From assembly GCA_963740255.1 (NCBI GenBank), contig CAVUDO010000002.1, positions 1,426,001 through 1,490,000 on the forward strand: a stretch of 64,000 nt of DNA, read 5' to 3'. The DNA comes from CAVUDO01 sp963740255. GTDB taxonomy: Bacteria > Actinomycetota > Actinomycetes > Mycobacteriales > Cryptosporangiaceae. The notes beneath the pieces are model-generated. The model had not been told where the DNA came from and searched no databases. It saw nothing but the letters and a program-made list of their open reading frames with translations. A program made the position numbers and the translations under genes. Of the stretch, positions 43,661 to 53,070 are shown piece by piece; positions within the stretch are counted from its first letter, which is position 1, and the number at the start of each line of letters is the position of its first letter.

Positions 43661-45238
43661 ATGGAGCTTGGTCTTGACCTCGAACGTGGTTGCTCGCTCG
43701 CCATATCAGAGATGTACGGGGACTGGTACCGTGATCCGTGGGGATGGCCCGAGTACACCTGGCTACAGCGGAACCCCGCCGCTCTCCCGCTAAAGGAGTT
43801 TATCGCAAGGCCGTTCGGCGGAAACCTCGGCTTGCACGAACCCGCGCATTTCCACACTATAGAAGTCCCCAAGACGCGACTGGCAGTAAGACCCGCTGTT
43901 ATCCAGGACTCGCTGACCCGCTTGCTTTACGCCACCGCTACGGCAAGTAACCTTCCAACTCTGCACCGAAACCTTCCAGATTGGGTCTTCGGATGGAGGT
44001 GCCGTCAAGGTTCCGGACCAGCCCAAAATCGTATCGAATGGGCGAACTATATGGAACTGCTTTCGCACGATGTCGGCGACTTCGCAGGACTGCAAATCGA
44101 CATCTCTTCCTTCTTCGCCTCCATTAAGGCCGAGTCAATATGCGATAACGTACACCAACGCTTGGGCAATTGTGCAGCCGCGAGGATTATTGACAGTGTG
44201 ATTCGACAGCATGACTCGCTTACCACTCGCAGTGGTATTCCGCAGAGGAGCTTTGCGTCGGCCACCCTGGCACACCTTTACCTGCAACCGGTCGATGATG
44301 CACTCCAGGTATGGAAATCGTCTGGTGTGGTAATTACTCGCTGGATGGACGACATAACGGCTCTTGGTGCGGAGGAACAACTATATCGACTCTACCTTGA
44401 TGTACAAGACAGAATTCGCCAGCTTGGCCTTGAGCCCAATTCGGCTAAGACCAAGCTCACAACCGCCCAGGTAGCACTAGACGAGATCAAATTCGAAGGC
44501 GTCGCAGGAAGCGAGATACCCCGTCACCCTAACCATATGGCTTCGGGTAGTCCTATCGTTGTCGATAATGCAACGGCACTCGCGTCCGCGCAGGAGATAG
44601 TTCTAGACGACCCCTCGCCTTTCTCCAGAACCAGGCTAAAGGCGATCTTGACATCATTGGTCGACAAGAAAATGTTTCAATCAACACATGATTGGCTGGA
44701 AGTGGCGTACAAACTTCCCCACGCGGCCGATGCGCTCGGCCGATTTCTGCGAGCAAGTGCAAGCAGCTCCGACCGATCTTCTTCAACGGTCACTTGGGAC
44801 GAACTGAGTGATTGGTTCGTAGAGTTTTCTGGTCGAGGTTGGGCCAGTCTTGATTGGGTGACCGCCCAACTCGCATTGACATTTCCTTCCGATCATGTCT
44901 CTTCCGAGATCGCTAGTATTTTGAAGGAGTGGTTGCAGAATAGCTCCAACGCACAGAAAATCGCTATCTCGGCTCAGCGCCTCGCCAAGATTTCGCCGAC
45001 CGAGTGCAGGGACATTATTAGAAGCAGAATTGATACAGTGTCAGATCCGGTGTTGTTGAGGATCCTCGCCCTAGGTCTGCTCAGCGCCAGGGATAGTCGG
45101 CATACAGTGAGAGACGTATTAGCCCGAGACCGGCGCAATATCTTGATGCTCAAGATGCTGGAGGATCAGAGCTGGAGATCGCCTAGAGTCGAGGGAGACT
45201 TCGAGAAGAATCGAAAGCGTAGAGGAGCGGTTCGTTAG
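43661..45238 (+). CDS. Group II-intron-unrelated reverse transcriptase (UG/Abi-type, defence-associated)
   Basis: 525 residues; start set by GGGGAGG at 43648-43654. Palm motifs: A LQIDISSFFASI, B GIPQRSFASATLAHLYL, C ITRWMDDI (the YxDD position as WMDD), and D RQLGLEPNSAKTKL. No maturase, integrase or retron-type C-terminus is visible. After about residue 310 the protein is entirely alpha-helical (HEAT-like), as in Abi/UG reverse transcriptases of antiphage systems. GC and codon use are clearly lower than in neighbouring genes, indicating transfer. Motif B has Arg where Gly is usual. Start of the palm is preceded by an N-terminal helical region. Confidence 0.8.
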   Translation: MELGLDLERGCSLAISEMYGDWYRDPWGWPEYTWLQRNPAALPLKEFIARPFGGNLGLHEPAHFHTIEVPKTRLAVRPAVIQDSLTRLLYATATASNLPTLHRNLPDWVFGWRCRQGSGPAQNRIEWANYMELLSHDVGDFAGLQIDISSFFASIKAESICDNVHQRLGNCAAARIIDSVIRQHDSLTTRSGIPQRSFASATLAHLYLQPVDDALQVWKSSGVVITRWMDDITALGAEEQLYRLYLDVQDRIRQLGLEPNSAKTKLTTAQVALDEIKFEGVAGSEIPRHPNHMASGSPIVVDNATALASAQEIVLDDPSPFSRTRLKAILTSLVDKKMFQSTHDWLEVAYKLPHAADALGRFLRASASSSDRSSSTVTWDELSDWFVEFSGRGWASLDWVTAQLALTFPSDHVSSEIASILKEWLQNSSNAQKIAISAQRLAKISPTECRDIIRSRIDTVSDPVLLRILALGLLSARDSRHTVRDVLARDRRNILMLKMLEDQSWRSPRVEGDFEKNRKRRGAVR

Positions 45239-45518
45239 TGAGCGCGGCTTCGACCCTGGCGCTGTTCCCCTGCGCGACTCCTCGGCCGGCTGCTGCCGCA
45301 GAGATCAGAGTCGACCGGGTGCGGCTGTTCGTGGTCGTGTGTGGGTTGCCTACCGTCCTGACCGCCCAGAGTGGGTGCGGCGAGGTCGCTGCGGCACGTC
45401 GTCGATCGTTAAGCTGGACCGCCTCGACGCGTTGATGATCTGCCGGCAGCCCTGCACGGTGCCCGTGCGATCGTTGGGTGCTTCAGAGCGATGGGGGCTT
45501 CGTCGAGTGCACTGCTCA

Positions 45519-47489
45519 TTAGCGGGTGCCGATCTGGCTCGCGAGTGCTACCAGTCGACGACGTTCGTCCACACCTAGAGTACTCGCATATGCGAAGATC
45601 GACTCGCGTAGCGCCTCTCGATCATCGCCGGAGGGCATTCCTTCGTCCCACATGGCGCGGTGCTCGTCACACTTGAAAGCCAGGTCCTTCGACCAGTCAC
45701 TACCAACCTCACGGATCTCTGCTCCCAATCCCTCGGGGAAGTACAGTCGAATCTGGCTAATTGCAGGGCGGGTAAGGCGCTCAAGGCGGTCGGTACCCAC
45801 GATCCTTTCCGCCACAGCGAACTGGAAAGCGGCTACGGAGAGCCCCGTGTGTCGTCTGGCCAGTTCATCATAGACAGCGCGCAGTATCCGCTTCCCGTGA
45901 AAGCGCTCCAGTTGAGTGCCCTGGCTCAAGATATCGTCGACCTCTTTCCTTGCCGCCGCGGTAAGCTGCTCCAAGTCCAGTGCCTTCAACCGCTGAAGCC
46001 AGTTGTCGGTCTGCTCTTTTGCCGCCCGTTCTGCGTCTGCGAAGCGCTCCGGCGCCAGCTCCAAGCGGCCCACTGGGAGATGTCGTTGGACCCGCAAGCG
46101 CACCTCTTCGTCGGCTCGGCCTCGGGCCGCACGGTCCAGAACGTCGGCCACTGTCGTTCGACTCGTCGTAGCGGGACTCCCAAAGATCTGCAGTGTGTGG
46201 AAGATCGCCTCCTCATCTAGGAGAAGGTTCTCGATCATTGCCACAGGCCACAGGATCACGTGATCATCGGTCGGGGGCTGGTCGCGGTCCGTGTCCACCA
46301 AACCAAAGACAGGCATTCCGGGGAGATCCAGATCCTGCTGGCGCAGGCGCTCAACGGCCTCTATAACGTCGCGCTTGGAGCGACTCGGGACAAGTGCCCA
46401 AGCTCTTGTCTCCGGCAGTAGCAGAGTTGTCAGACGTGCATCACTGGTGGCACCTGGGCGCTCGGCCTCGCCCTCAACAAAGACTATGGGTTTGGCACGT
46501 GTGAGCAGATGAGTCGAACCGGTAATCGTGCGAGCCACCTCAAGTCGCTCCTGACTCGTGGTTAGTCTACTGAGCTGGTTAGTGGGTCGCAGACTAGCTG
46601 GGCTCAGCAGCCATAGCTCGTTGTCGAAGAGGGCGTCGAGAAGGGTAGTGGAGTGAGTTGTCAGGATGAATTGCGCCGCGTCCTCGGCGGCGAGCTCGCG
46701 GAGATAGTCCAGTACTTGGAGCTGAAGGAGCGGGTGAAGGTGGATCTCCACCTCATCCAGCAGCATCGTCAAAGGAACTACTCCCGGTGCCACCGGAGCG
46801 GGCGTGACGAGCTGTTGCGCCTGGCGCTCAACGAAAGGCAATAGAAGAGCAACCGCTGACTTCTCACCCGAGGAAAGCGCGTCGATGTCGAAGTCAGGAC
46901 CCGAGGTGCCGGTAGCGCGGAATAGGCACTGGATGTTGTTGGGGTCATGCTCAATAACGCCAACCCACTCAAGGTGCGGCAGGAGGGTCTCGATGAGGCG
47001 GACGAACGGGTCGAAGAGCTTCGGGACTGTGCCTGGTCGTACTTGCTCACCCTGCTCCTGCCATGCCTCGGTAACCAGAGACTGCTGACGGTCGCGCATG
47101 CGGACCAGGCTGGTTTTCACGAAGGCCTGCACATCGTCAGCGTTGCTGGACTCGCGAGCCTGTCCCTGCACGTGGTGCAGGCCACCGGGTACGGCGTACT
47201 GGTAGCTGGGCATCGCGTCGCTCTGCAGCACTTCGCCGTAGGAGGCCGCGGAGAAGCCGTAGGCGGAGACCCGGTTGACCTGACTGGTACGCCATGTTCG
47301 ATGGGGACCGACAAACATTACTTCGGTTCCCGGTTCAGCAAGGTCACGCCGCTGGATGCGTAGACGGTCGAGGAGACTCGACTTGCCTGAACCGTTAGGG
47401 CCAGCAATCACCATAAGGTTGCCCACGTCATGTGCTTCAGCATGCCGCAGTCCCCGCATGGGACCTACAGCGAAGTCGCGGATCGCCAC
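45519..47489 (-). CDS. Fused ABC-type ATPase / TOPRIM (DUF4435-like) protein, PARIS/OLD-like
   Basis: 656 residues from GTG 47489, chosen because GGAGGG lies 6-11 bases upstream; an earlier TTG lacks one. The ATPase half has Walker A IAGPNGSGKSSLLDRL, signature ALSSGEKSAVALLL, Walker B TMLLDEVEIHLHPLL and H-loop ILTTHSTTLLDALF. From about residue 330 a second domain follows: KPIVFVEGEAERP, then MPVFGLVDTDRDQPP, the E...DxD arrangement of TOPRIM/DUF4435 nucleases. ATPase plus DUF4435 is the AriA/AriB pair of PARIS antiphage systems, here in one chain; OLD nucleases are the alternative. It converges with the reverse transcriptase. 45239-45518 holds no clear gene. Confidence 0.72.
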   Translation of the reverse strand: MAIRDFAVGPMRGLRHAEAHDVGNLMVIAGPNGSGKSSLLDRLRIQRRDLAEPGTEVMFVGPHRTWRTSQVNRVSAYGFSAASYGEVLQSDAMPSYQYAVPGGLHHVQGQARESSNADDVQAFVKTSLVRMRDRQQSLVTEAWQEQGEQVRPGTVPKLFDPFVRLIETLLPHLEWVGVIEHDPNNIQCLFRATGTSGPDFDIDALSSGEKSAVALLLPFVERQAQQLVTPAPVAPGVVPLTMLLDEVEIHLHPLLQLQVLDYLRELAAEDAAQFILTTHSTTLLDALFDNELWLLSPASLRPTNQLSRLTTSQERLEVARTITGSTHLLTRAKPIVFVEGEAERPGATSDARLTTLLLPETRAWALVPSRSKRDVIEAVERLRQQDLDLPGMPVFGLVDTDRDQPPTDDHVILWPVAMIENLLLDEEAIFHTLQIFGSPATTSRTTVADVLDRAARGRADEEVRLRVQRHLPVGRLELAPERFADAERAAKEQTDNWLQRLKALDLEQLTAAARKEVDDILSQGTQLERFHGKRILRAVYDELARRHTGLSVAAFQFAVAERIVGTDRLERLTRPAISQIRLYFPEGLGAEIREVGSDWSKDLAFKCDEHRAMWDEGMPSGDDREALRESIFAYASTLGVDERRRLVALASQIGTR

Positions 47490-47520
47490 GCGTGCCCTCC
47501 GAGTCGTCGTATCACTACAG
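47434..47520 (-). repeat. Direct repeat covering the 5' end of the ATPase gene (partner of 40671-40756)
   Basis: This copy spans the ribosome binding site, GTG start and first 18 codons of the intact gene. The partner lies 6.7 kb away in the same orientation, so the two bracket the HEPN, epimerase, reverse-transcriptase and ATPase genes. Confidence 0.55.
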
Positions 47521-47903
47521 CGAAGCCCAGACAATCTTCAGCCTGAGACTCTTCCGATAGAGTTAGTCTAGATAGACAGCAACTGGCCTCCAACACACCT
47601 GCTACACCATGCTCCAAGCCCTGCAGTCATGACCGTGGAAATGCGGCATATGTGACTCCTGTTGCTTCTACAGTGCCGCGAGTAAATATTCGACTCGTCG
47701 CCCACGGCCCAGGGGGACCCGTCAGGTCGGTTCACATCACTTACTTTCAGCCTCGGCTCGGTAGGGACCGATCAGGTCCATGCTTGCCATCTCACCTCGT
47801 GCCCAAGATAGGACTTATGCTCTGGGAGAAGCTGTCGATCCCTATCGACTCCAGGTTTGTCAGTTTCCCTTGCCGATTATCGTCGCAAGGCGGTTCGATC
47901 GCG
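47521..47903. other. Gene-free gap upstream of the ATPase gene
   Basis: About 380 bases of relatively low GC between the ATPase start and the end of the TPR gene, both on the minus strand. It must hold the ATPase promoter; on the minus strand TTGCTG near 47580 is a possible -35. No gene or strong hairpin seen. Confidence 0.4.
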
Positions 47904-50579
47904 TCAGTCCAAGTTTGAATCAATGGGAGTCTGGCCGGAATTGTCCGTTGCCCAGTTGGCGAGAAACTCCGCGAGACCGGCCGCCGCGAAGGCATGACCG
48001 GAGGCCCTTGCCTGGAGATAGAGCTGCTTGGCCTCAGCCACGTCTCCCTCGTGGCCTCGGTCTACAAGGAACTTCGCCAGGCAGTACAACGCGCTAGGGT
48101 CACCCGCATCGACCCCCTGCCGGTAAAACCGCTCGGCTTCAAGCCCCTCACCTCGCCTTGCGAGCAAGTTCGCCAAGCCGTTGAACGCGGGCGGGTAGTC
48201 GGCGGCAATCGCTTGACGATAGAGCTGTTCTGCCTCGGCCTCGTCCCCCTCATCACTCCTTTCTGCGAGCAGGCTCGCCAAGTTGCACGGCGCCGTAGGG
48301 TCGCCAGCGGCCATCGCCTGGCGGTAGAGGGGCTCGGCGGCGACCAAGTCCCCCCGGATGGCAAGGAGGATCGCCAGGTTACCCGGCGGGAAGTTAGAAT
48401 CGCCGGCATCGCGCGCTTCACCGTAGATCTGTTCCGCCGCGGCTAGCTCGCCCCGTTCGAAGAGTAGGAGTGCCAAATTGCTGCGGGCATGGGGCTCCCT
48501 CGCGGCGATCGCCTCGCGGTAAAGCTGCTCGGCTTGGGCCTTGTCCTCTTTGTGGTCTCGGTCCGCGAGCAAGTTCGCCAGACCGTTCAGCGCGTAGGCA
48601 CGGGGGGCTATGTCGGTCAGGACGCTCAGATTGTGGTTGTCAGGGGCGGCGAGGACCTCACGATAGAGGCGCTCCGCCTCCACCACATCATCTCGCTTTG
48701 CGAGGAGGTTTGCCAGGCCGTTCAGCGCATGGCCGTCCTCGGCGTCGATCGCCTGGCGGTATAGCCGCTCCGCCTCGACCAGATCATCTGCCTCCCCCCT
48801 GTCCGCAAGCAGGTTTGCTAGGCCGTTCAACGCATAGTCCTCACCTTTGTCCAGGGCCTGACGGTAGAGCTGCTCCGCCTCGACCAGATCACCCCGGACC
48901 CTGCGAAGGGAGGCCAAATTGCACAACGCACTGCCGTCTCCTGCCTTGATTGCTCGGCGGTAGAACTTTTCAGCATTCACAACATCGCCTTGGAGGGCGA
49001 GGAGGATCGCCAGACCATTCAGTGCGTGGCGATTACCGGCAGCGATCGCCTGGTGATAGAGCTGTCTTGCCTCGGTCAGCTCACCTCGAGCGTGGAGGAG
49101 CGCGCCGAGGATGAACTGACTGAGCGCGTTCCCAGCGTCCGCTCCGCGCCTAGCCGCCGTTTCTGCGGCCTCACCGAGCCCCTTGATTCGAGCGGTCCAG
49201 GCGATGCTGCCGCATGCGGCTGGTGTGCTCAGCTCAGCAATAAGTGCCCAAGTCCGTTCCGATATCGGCTGGGCCTCGTGCCCTGTTGCGGCGTCGACGA
49301 GGATGTCGGAGACTCGGTAGCCGGCCATCTGGCCGATCGTGACAGCGTCGATTGTGATCGGCGCGATTTCGCCCCGGACTGGTGTCTGGGCCCAGCTAAT
49401 TGCTTCAACGAACCATCGCTGCGGATCGGCGGTGGCCCGTTGTTGGCCGGTGAGGTATTCCTGAGCGAGAGATTCGAGCAACGTGGTAGGTAGCGGATCG
49501 GGGTGTCCGCAACGGCGGGCATCGATGGCCGCGCTGATTACCGCCTTTCCGTAAGCGTCACTGCCGTGGCGCCATCGTCGGATCAATTCGGGAGCGTTGG
49601 CTAGGGTCGCGGCGACCGCTCGGCCGCGTCCTTGCTGGACGGCCTCTGCTAGCCGCGGGTCGGTCGAGGCCAGATTCTGTGCCCGACCCCACTCGGCATC
49701 GGTGAAGCTGGACGTAAGATCGATCTGCTCAGCCATATTGATGACCCGCCGAGCATTGCTGAAGACACCAGTGTTATCAGCTTCATGCAGAGCGTTATAG
49801 CGGTCGCGGTGTTCTGGCCACGTTGTGCCGAGGACGATCACCGGGCCGCCGCGTGGTTGCAGTAGGCGGTAGAGGAGATCGGCAGTCACCTGGGTACTCG
49901 CTCCATCGCCTGCGCTGTTGCTACCAGGCTCTAGGCGTTCGTGGATGTCATCCAACCAAACCACTGTGCGGGCCATGCTCACGCCGGCATCCAACAACGC
50001 AGCGACGTCAACCGCGCTCCACCCCAAATATAGCCGCCAACTGCCAAGCACCTGCTGCATCATCTCCGCTACGCAGCGAGTCTTCCCGGAGGCCGGCGGG
50101 GCGACCAGTAGTAGAAACCCACTCGTGGACATCATCCGGGTCATCGCAGCTTGTACGTCGGCGTCGCGGTCTCGCGGCACGTACGTAGGAAATTCTTCCG
50201 ACAGGCCGCTTTCTGCACGGCTCGGCAATGGGATCGCGGCGCGAATGCCCAGCATAACGCGGGAACGAATGTCACGTACGAGAGGAAGACCATCGTCGCC
50301 GAAGGTACGACGGATTATCTGTTGACGCTGGTGGCGCTCATTTGCGCTCCCTGTGATGCGGTCGGTCACCCCCTTCGCCCACGCCGCAAGCAAGGGAAGG
50401 ATCACCGATGGCACAAGAACCGCCGCGACGGCAGCGGTAGCCGTGAAAACTGCGACTAGCCACCCGGGCCAATCGACCTGAGCCTTCGCCACCCCGGCAG
50501 GAACCCCAACCAACATGACTAGGGCAGCGAGCAGAACGGCAAGACCCCCCCACCCTCGAAACCGCCGACCTGCCGACAT
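47904..50579 (-). CDS. Membrane-anchored NTPase with TPR/Sel1-like repeats (STAND-like)
   Basis: 891 residues. Two N-terminal membrane helices (about 8-30 and 38-68) are followed by an NTPase domain with Walker A LLLVAPPASGKTRCVAEMM and Walker B RTVVWLDDIHERLEP. A helical region follows to about 480. The C-terminal about 400 residues are roughly eleven 36-residue repeats of the type HALNGLAILLALQGDVVNAE with KFYRRAIKAGD. NTPase plus C-terminal repeats is the STAND layout of sensor-effector proteins, including antiphage Avs-type; no N-terminal nuclease is seen, and the membrane anchor could be the effector. The repeats are also visible at DNA level (47950-49100). Confidence 0.7.
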   Translation of the reverse strand: MSAGRRFRGWGGLAVLLAALVMLVGVPAGVAKAQVDWPGWLVAVFTATAAVAAVLVPSVILPLLAAWAKGVTDRITGSANERHQRQQIIRRTFGDDGLPLVRDIRSRVMLGIRAAIPLPSRAESGLSEEFPTYVPRDRDADVQAAMTRMMSTSGFLLLVAPPASGKTRCVAEMMQQVLGSWRLYLGWSAVDVAALLDAGVSMARTVVWLDDIHERLEPGSNSAGDGASTQVTADLLYRLLQPRGGPVIVLGTTWPEHRDRYNALHEADNTGVFSNARRVINMAEQIDLTSSFTDAEWGRAQNLASTDPRLAEAVQQGRGRAVAATLANAPELIRRWRHGSDAYGKAVISAAIDARRCGHPDPLPTTLLESLAQEYLTGQQRATADPQRWFVEAISWAQTPVRGEIAPITIDAVTIGQMAGYRVSDILVDAATGHEAQPISERTWALIAELSTPAACGSIAWTARIKGLGEAAETAARRGADAGNALSQFILGALLHARGELTEARQLYHQAIAAGNRHALNGLAILLALQGDVVNAEKFYRRAIKAGDGSALCNLASLRRVRGDLVEAEQLYRQALDKGEDYALNGLANLLADRGEADDLVEAERLYRQAIDAEDGHALNGLANLLAKRDDVVEAERLYREVLAAPDNHNLSVLTDIAPRAYALNGLANLLADRDHKEDKAQAEQLYREAIAAREPHARSNLALLLFERGELAAAEQIYGEARDAGDSNFPPGNLAILLAIRGDLVAAEPLYRQAMAAGDPTAPCNLASLLAERSDEGDEAEAEQLYRQAIAADYPPAFNGLANLLARRGEGLEAERFYRQGVDAGDPSALYCLAKFLVDRGHEGDVAEAKQLYLQARASGHAFAAAGLAEFLANWATDNSGQTPIDSNLD

Positions 50580-51156
50580 CTCGGCACCAAATCATTACCA
50601 CCGGCACTCGTCAATCCGACCGCCCGACAAATCGTTGTATTACGGATATCACCTACCGGCCGAGTCAAGTGGAGGCCCTCTAAAGTCCGCAGGTGCCTGC
50701 ACCTGGGCTGACCTGCCCGACCGACGCCCGGTGAGCGTCAGCGCCTCATGCCGAGCCACAGGCAGCTGAACCGGCCGATCTCCGCAAGAGGGGTTCGAGG
50801 CGCGGCGCAGGAGCCCCCGATCGCGTGGTGCACCCCGCGGTTACCCATCGGAAACCATGCCAACCAAGTGACAACTAGTGATGGCTGACCTTTCTCCGTC
50901 TTTCCCATTTTCGCTGTCACGGGCATGGTTGACAACCTACGAAAGATCCCTTGATGTGCTGAACGTAATCGACCACGAACCGGATCACATCGCCTTCCCG
51001 TGCTCGTGACAAAGAAGCCCACGTAGTCGGTATCCGCGATCTGGGCTCCCGACCTCGACGCAACGCCGCGATCAGTTAGGTACGGCTCACTGCGGTCTTC
51101 GTCTCGTATCCATCGGGTGTGTGAAGCAGAACCCGACCTACGGCGGTCATTGGGTT
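50580..51156. other. Gene-free gap
   Basis: About 580 bases with only short overlapping frames on both strands. The ribosome-site and codon pattern of none is convincing. It separates the TPR gene from the zinc-finger gene, both transcribed leftward. Confidence 0.4.
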
Positions 51157-51867
51157 TCATGAGCCGTACGCGACGCTCGGCCGTAGGCGCTGGTTGTGGA
51201 TGGTCGTCGGTTCGCCGGTCTTGAGGTCGACGCATGGTGTATGTCGGGCAGCCCCGCAGAACGGACAAGGAGTCGTCGCTGCGGCGCTGGCGCGCTCCGC
51301 CTTGATCTCCGACCGCTCCGCTGAACTCAGGTGCGCGTAGCACATGGGCGCCCGCAGGCCGTTCGCCCGACGCACTCGCTGACCGCCGCATCCCTTTGCA
51401 GGGCACGCCAGGCCTGTCGCTTCGGCAAGGTCGCGGTCGCGGTGGCCGATGCGGTAGTTCGTGGTTTCGGCATCTGGACCGGCCAACGCAACCAAGTCGG
51501 CCAAGGTCCGGATCTGCGTGGGCGTCAATGCCCCGCCCCACCGGGAACCGTTGTTGAACGTCAACGACAGTGGTGCGTTGGTGTTGATGAGTTCCAACGC
51601 CGCCCGGATCGTCTCTGTCTCACGGCGAAGCCGGTGGGCCGCGTCGTCCACGACGCGCAGCTGGTCGGCATAGTCCACCAGCCGCGAGTCACATGCCTGC
51701 TCCTCGGCGAGGAGCACGCTCACTTGAGCCAGGAGCCGGCAGGCGGAGTCGAGGTGGTCGACCACCGCGCCGGCCGTGTTGTGCACGCGACGAGCACTAG
51801 GCACTCGACCGGTGCGATCGGCGTCCTTGACCTTCGAGGGCTTGGCCCAATTCTTCCGGTGGCTCAT
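51157..51867 (-). CDS. Actinobacterial zinc-finger-like protein
   Basis: 236 residues from ATG 51867. The N-terminal half is basic then helical with a coiled-coil look (LACRLLAQVSVLLAEEQACD-type stretch). The middle contains NNGSRWGGALTPTQIRTLAD. The C-terminus has two Cys/His clusters: CPAKGCGGQRVRR with MCYAHL, and TTPCPFCGAARHTPC. The last resembles the Cys-rich ends of actinobacterial phage and mobile-element proteins. Function is unknown. Frame is continuous with the upstream hydrolase reading by chance only. Confidence 0.6.
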   Translation of the reverse strand: MSHRKNWAKPSKVKDADRTGRVPSARRVHNTAGAVVDHLDSACRLLAQVSVLLAEEQACDSRLVDYADQLRVVDDAAHRLRRETETIRAALELINTNAPLSLTFNNGSRWGGALTPTQIRTLADLVALAGPDAETTNYRIGHRDRDLAEATGLACPAKGCGGQRVRRANGLRAPMCYAHLSSAERSEIKAERASAAATTPCPFCGAARHTPCVDLKTGEPTTIHNQRLRPSVAYGS

Positions 51868-52022
51868 GACCGGGCACCCTACTTTCGGATGCCGTCGCGG
51901 TGGCGGGCGACTGGGTCGCCCGGGTTCAGGCGAGGTCGTGATGGGGACAGAAGCGACCTTCCTCCGCCGCGAGTCTGCGCTTATCGCCGGTACCGGCGCC
52001 CAGCTCCGGACGCCGGTACCGG

Positions 52023-52782
52023 TCAGGTCCGGCCGAGGTGGCGGGACAGGAACGTGTCGTCCAGCCCGACCCACCGGACGCTGCGGTGGTCGCCCGGGTT
52101 CGCGTGCAACGTCTTCTCCGCGGAGGCGAACGCGTCGAACAACGCGAACCCGGACGAACGGTCGAGCGTGCTCGTCGTCCCACGGCAGCAGGAACTGGAC
52201 CGGCACGGTGATCTGCCGTGCGGCCGTGATCACCGGTTCGTCCACGAAGAACCCGCCGCCGAAGATCGCGCCGGTGATCCGGGGCTCGACCGCGGTCAGC
52301 CGTACCCCGATCGCGGTGCCCATCGCGATGCCCCCGCCGTAGCCGACCGGCGCGTCCGGGCCGATCTGCGGCAACGCCTGCAGGGCGTCCAGCGTCGCCT
52401 GCCATTCCGGTACGGCCCGTTCCGCGAGCGAGGCCATGAAGCGGACGCTGGCCGCCGCGAACCGCGGGGTGTCACCCGCCGTCACGGCTTCCCGGATCTC
52501 TGTGCGGGCCTGCTCGTCCTCGTCCGTACGCGGGCGGTCGCCGTGTCCCGGCGCGTCGATCGCGACGACGTTGAACCCCCAGGTGGCCGCGGTGTGCAGG
52601 GCGCGGGCCCGGAGCCCCGGCGCCTTCTTGTGCATGCCGCCGTTGTGCCCCACGAGCACGATCGGGGCATGATCGGCGCCGGATACGGGTGCCCAGAGCA
52701 CACCCGGGATCTCGCCCACGAGGAAGTCGCGTTCGACGACACCGTCGGACGAGGCCTCAGCGGTGAAACGTACAGGATGCAT
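52023..52782 (-). CDS. Alpha/beta hydrolase (dienelactone-hydrolase-like), one frame disruption
   Basis: About 253 residues. Family marks: PIVLVGHNGGMHKKAPGLRA, VVAIDAPGHGDRPRTDEDEQ and APVGYGGGIAMGTAIGVRLT, where the nucleophile elbow reads GYGGG instead of GxSxG. VPVQFLLPWDDEHA is the Asp region. A frame change at about 52150 leads to FALFDAFASAEKTLHANPGD with the His. Gly at the nucleophile position suggests a non-hydrolytic or altered member. The upstream region 52783-52997 holds no gene. Confidence 0.65.
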
Positions 52783-52997
52783 ATTTGGTGCCTTTCGGGA
52801 GTGCCATCCTGATGGGGCGCTCCCGGCGACGGTTACGTCAGTCGCCCGTCCGTGACGGGAGGGAGCACCACGTGCGAACTGCGTCCACGGGTCTCACCTC
52901 CTCGGCCGGGTCACGGATCTTGAGGGCACGCTATCAACCCGACCACACTGCCAGCCACGCAATTGCGTCGTCGGCCACCCGTAACTCCAAGGAATTC

Positions 52998-53015
52998 ATT
53001 TCGGCTGTTCAGGCC
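52998..53015 (+). repeat. 18-bp direct repeat, right copy (island boundary candidate)
   Basis: Identical to 39607-39624. The sequence after it resembles a shortened, decayed 5' part of the hypothetical gene at 39731 (reads RVSYGRYVHYIEV on the + strand from about 53045, against PASYWRHVHYTEV). The two copies bracket 13.4 kb. Confidence 0.55.
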
Positions 53016-53070
53016 ATTGCCCCGACCAGCTAACGCGCATGCTTCGAGTCTCGTATGGACGATATGTACA

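Noticed and set aside
45238..45435. 65-codon frame whose GTG overlaps the reverse-transcriptase stop
   Set aside because: The overlap is attractive, but the product looks random in composition and other frames of the same stretch are equally open; possibly a decayed gene.
40671..47520. Interpretation of the direct repeats as CRISPR-like or phage att sites
   Set aside because: Only two copies, and the repeat encodes the N-terminus of the ATPase, so shared gene ancestry explains it better.
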